Source of the DNA: Arabidopsis thaliana
Taxonomy: Eukaryota; Streptophyta; Magnoliopsida; Brassicales; Brassicaceae
Assembly (NCBI RefSeq): GCF_000001735.4
Contig: NC_003074.8
Location: 15,135,261 to 15,199,260 of the forward strand
Direction of reading: 5' to 3'
DNA: 64,000 nucleotides
A model generated the notes under the pieces. That model made no database searches. It was given only the letters and a program-made list of their open reading frames with translations, and was not told the origin of the DNA. The stretch's first letter is position 1; the number at the start of each line of letters is the position of its first letter. Made by a program: the position numbers and the translations under genes. Shown here in pieces: positions 60,762-64,000 of this stretch.

Positions 60762-60955
60762 CTGTTGTACCCTCCTATAAATCCTACACGTCTACTTTTC
60801 TCTGTTTGTAAATCGTTAACTTCAAAACTCTTTTGATGCTGAATAGAGAGTGTGATTCACACGACCTGTGAAAACCCTCTTTTTAAAATCCTAACCATAT
60901 GATCATCTAATCTCTGTTGATTCTTTAAATTGGTAAATGTTTCTATATTACTCGA
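60762..60955 (+). other. TES: TES 3' flank
   Basis: The probable 3' untranslated region; no other signal. Confidence 0.5.
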
Positions 60956-61480
60956 TATAACGGGTAGGTCTGGGCGAATAAACTGAACCGACTGTACAGA
61001 ATCGAAACCAAAACAAAAATAACTAAACCGAATCGTACCGAAAGTTGGAAATAACCGAATGGATACTGAATTTTATAATCGAAAGAACTGAAACCAAATA
61101 GATACGTAGCGAAATATTTCGGGTAAACGAAACTTTCCGAAATATAAATATATTTTTAAAATATTAGTTATTTCTAGACTAAATAATTAAAAATATATAT
61201 ATAATAGTAAAAATACTCGAAAATAACCGAAATATCCAAAAATATCCAAAAATGACCGAAAAATATCCAAAATGACCGAAAATATTCAAAAATAACCAAA
61301 ATATCCAAAAATATTCAATCTAAACAACCGAATGGATACAAAATTTTAAAACCAAAAAAACTAGAACCGAACTAAACTTTCAAAATAACCGAATGGATAC
61401 TAAGCTTTAGAACCAGAAAAACTGATAACCGAATGGAAGCGAACTGAAACCGAATGTCCAGGACTAATAACGGGCCACGT
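60956..61480. repeat. Low-complexity AACCGAA / AATATCCAAAA repeat
   Basis: Many imperfect copies of ACCGAAATATCCAAAA-like units (densest at 61,200-61,320), flanked by ACCGAATGGATAC blocks at about 61,052, 61,327 and 61,389. A dispersed AT-rich repeat lying between the convergent TES and SAC genes; it has no coding capacity. Confidence 0.7.
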
Positions 61481-61862
61481 CACGTCAGTTATCGGTATAG
61501 CAACACAAAATTTGCCATTCCCGTATATAAAACGCGCCAGTAATTTGGTATCAAGTAATAGCATTTTAAAATTGTGTATCAAGTAAGTCACTCATGACTA
61601 CTACTTCAGAAAACGCAAACGCAATATATAACCGCAGGTGTTTGTGATTCAAACGATTACAGAGAGACAAAGAAACCTACAAATAATTTTAACATGATTC
61701 TTACAAGCTTTATATAAACATTACACTATTTACAAAACAAATTAGGGGGAAAAATAAAGGTTTCAAACGAATGATGAAATTTTATGCAACACAAAGGTTT
61801 CAGCTATTCAGCAATAATGTACTACTCTTTTGTACCATTCCGTGTTCCTAAGATTTTGGGAC

Positions 61863-63957
61863 TCAGTGGCAGAGAGCTTCACCGTATGCTACCCATTCTT
61901 TGAAGCTATCTGGAAAGTCCTCCCGAATCTTTGTTCCCATCGGTTCCTTTCCCTATCGACAACCACAATTTCTCACATTAAAGTAAAAAACCAAAACTTA
62001 ATCTTCCAAAAGAATAAACAATAAAAGTGCGGATTCGTTAATACTCATCTTATAGCCATTTGATTTGATAATTAAACCAACAAAACAAAAAAAGGCCACT
62101 GACCTTACTGCTGCTTGACCCACTTTCACTTATAGTTGGTGCCGATTGTCCTACTCCGTTGACGCTATTCTCTGTTGAAGACGTCTCCGCTGTCAAATTT
62201 CTTGTAAGCTCCGACGACCTGCCAAAAGTAACATGGTTTATCAAAGAAGATCGTCTTTGACAGCTAAGAGTAAAGTTGATCTGGGTATTATATATTTGGA
62301 CAAACCACAAGTTTCTATCTCATCACCAAATTAACAACGAGTGTAGTACTCAAAGAGCCTAATCAATTTGGTCATGTTCTTTCAATTTGGGTTTTAAACA
62401 GTTGGTTTGCAGATAGTTGACTGATCTTTTCCTACTGGCTAACAATTTCAAGCTCCTGTCTGTGTTACAAGCTTTAGTATAGTATTTAACACTTCTCATT
62501 ATCTATGCTCTTTAAAGCATGATATTATTACCTGTCAAATAAAGCATTCTCGCATGGGTTTTCTGATGAAAGCCACTCAATATCAACAAAATTGGAGACA
62601 CTAGACATGTCTTCCTCCCCGCCAAAGTAAACTTGGTCGCTACCAAAACGATGAACCTTTTGCACATCTCCGAAGAGCTGTTTCCTGGGCATTGAAGGAG
62701 TACACCTACATACATATTATGGCTGGAAAAGTCAGTTTAACATACTCCGACTCACTGAATAATTAAGTGCGTGAGTCAAGACAACAACCTAAGACCATAT
62801 GAGCTACATGCTATTGACAGAAATGATATAAGCAAATAGATCTTTTCCCAGTGAAATTATAATCCCTACGATATGTACACTAAAAAAGAAACTACGGTAT
62901 GCCGATCCAAATAGGTTCAACTGCCAAAACTGGAACAATTCCTAACAATTGAAATAATATATAATCTTAACTCCACTCAGCATAAGATGTAAGAGCGATA
63001 GAAACAAACCTTGATAATGCTACATCATTAGATACTGGTATATCAGACGATGACTCTGAAAGAATATGGCTCACATGCTGTAATGGTGCGGAGAAACCTT
63101 TTTGTGGCATGCTTTCATGATTGCTACTCATGGCTGACAGCGGAGTGCAACTTTCATGGAGAAAATCTCCATCTGATAAGCACCTTTTCACAAGAAACCT
63201 GAAAGCATTATACTAAGATCTAAGAATCTGACAATACATGGTAATCAAGGTTTCTCATTTTAAGAGATATCAGGAACAAGTCATAAACAACCAAAAAAAA
63301 AAAAAACAGATTGAGCTCTAAATCATTTCTATCAGCAGCTAAAATTTCTAGAACAACATACAACTCGATGCAGTGACCAAACCAATCCTCTTTTTCTCAT
63401 GACTCCACTATCTCAACTAAAAAAACACTCCATTCGTCCAAATTGTTTGGTCATCCCATGAATTAGAAAATATCATGGTAAGACTAGGTCACAAAAGTTA
63501 CTTAGCATGAAAAATGGAAGTACATTAGAGAATGACATTCTAATATCAAAGGATGTTGATCCTATCCGTCTAAAATCTCCTGAAGTAGAAACCTCAACTA
63601 GGTTATAAATAGATAACATGGATTCAAGTTTGCATCGTCAGAAGTTACCTTTCATCTTTCCCTATGTTCATCTCTCCATTTCGTCCATTGGAGAGAGAAT
63701 TTGATCGTAACTCCCAGATTGCTGGCATTCCCTGTTCAGGCTGGAACGTGCCAAGAAATCTGCATACAGAAAAGCTACAAACCTGAAAACGTTTTTAACA
63801 TAAATATATTTAGAAAGAGATATGAAGCACCTTACATATTAATGGCGTCTTGTTTATCTGCATCCATATATGCGTTGTTATAATATCGTTGTAGAGTTCT
63901 CAAGAACTCCTGTGACTGAGTTGCTGCTCTCCACTGGCCTCTTCTCTCACTGAATAC
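61863..63957 (-). CDS. SAC3: SAC-domain phosphoinositide phosphatase, 3' part
   Basis: Last exons of a gene that continues beyond the right edge. The SAC family removes phosphates from phosphoinositides on endomembranes or vacuole. Exons read by eye: 63957-63836, 63759-63649, 63198-63010, 62705-62532, 62218-62104, 61952-61863 (stop at 61,863-61,865). The first two read QEFLRTLQRYYNNAYMDADK and FLGTFQPEQGMPAIWELRSN, the end of the SAC domain; the catalytic CX5R lies outside the window. The remainder is the plant-specific tail (RKQLFGDVQKVHRFGSDQVY, EEDMSSVSNFVDIEWLSSEN), ending REDFPDSFKEWVAYGEALCH. All phases join cleanly and no break is seen. SAC3 (AT3G43220) is inferred from position next to TES and from the tail; another member of the SAC2-5 group is the alternative. 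Confidence 0.85.
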
Positions 63958-64000
63958 CTATTGCCCACCAGATATTCCCCGAGTCAACAATATGTATCCA

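Noticed and set aside
1-64000. CRISPR arrays, operons or phage modules
   Set aside because: Introns, plant gene families and LTR/MULE/LINE content show plant nuclear DNA; the regular repeats here are satellites, not CRISPR.
1-64000. tRNA, rRNA or snoRNA genes
   Set aside because: No stretch on either strand showed recognisable A/B boxes with a cloverleaf or rRNA core sequence; the primer-binding sites are only partial tRNA complements.

Overview
This is nuclear DNA of a crucifer, almost certainly of the genus Arabidopsis, at the edge of pericentromeric heterochromatin. The right part carries four host genes whose order matches what I recall of the A. thaliana chromosome 3 block AT3G43180 to AT3G43220: a broken RBR-type ubiquitin ligase, sucrose synthase SUS4, the cytokinetic kinesin TES (TETRASPORE/NACK2) and a SAC-domain phosphoinositide phosphatase. 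Exon models read by eye give exactly 808 codons plus stop for SUS4 and 938 plus stop for TES, the lengths I recall for those proteins. Species (A. thaliana or a close relative) cannot be decided from the window alone.

Bases 1 to about 31,130 are a Russian doll of transposons. The outermost layer is a Mutator-like element (MULE): its transposase begins left of the window, is cut at base 1016 and resumes at 26,097. On the opposite strand downstream lies a decayed gene with DUF1985 and Ulp1-like protease domains, the layout of the KAONASHI MULEs, and between them a fragment resembling an F-box host gene. The MULE was entered by an Athila LTR element (A, 1017-26,096), A by a second Athila (B, 2202-18,773), and B by a Tat-lineage, ATLANTYS-like Ty3/gypsy element on the minus strand (4275-12,005). 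All three junction pairs carry 5-bp target-site duplications, two perfect and one with a single mismatch, and LTR divergence judged by eye (about 4.3, 4.2 and 3.3 percent) does not contradict the nesting order. All three LTR elements are broken fossils.

From 31,130 to 42,270 come non-coding repeats and gene relics: a 185-bp tandem repeat rich in GTCGACC motifs, a degenerate array of about 120 bp, a MITE with hAT-like features and internal repeats, a probable solo gypsy LTR, a DUF295 pseudogene, and a 5'-truncated L1-type LINE with a 12-bp target-site duplication and a long open reverse transcriptase frame.

From 42,270 on the sequence is gene-rich. SUS4 (minus strand) has a predicted 1.26-kb leader intron and a TATA box. 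A papain-like pseudogene, a Ty1/copia fossil and nested fold-back MITEs fill the gap between SUS4 and TES. The TES upstream region has four AACGG cores of the kind used by mitosis-specific activator elements. TES and the SAC gene converge, separated by a low-complexity AT-rich dispersed repeat. SUS4 (sucrose cleavage), TES (male meiotic cytokinesis) and SAC (phosphoinositide turnover) are independent housekeeping or developmental genes, not a functional cluster.
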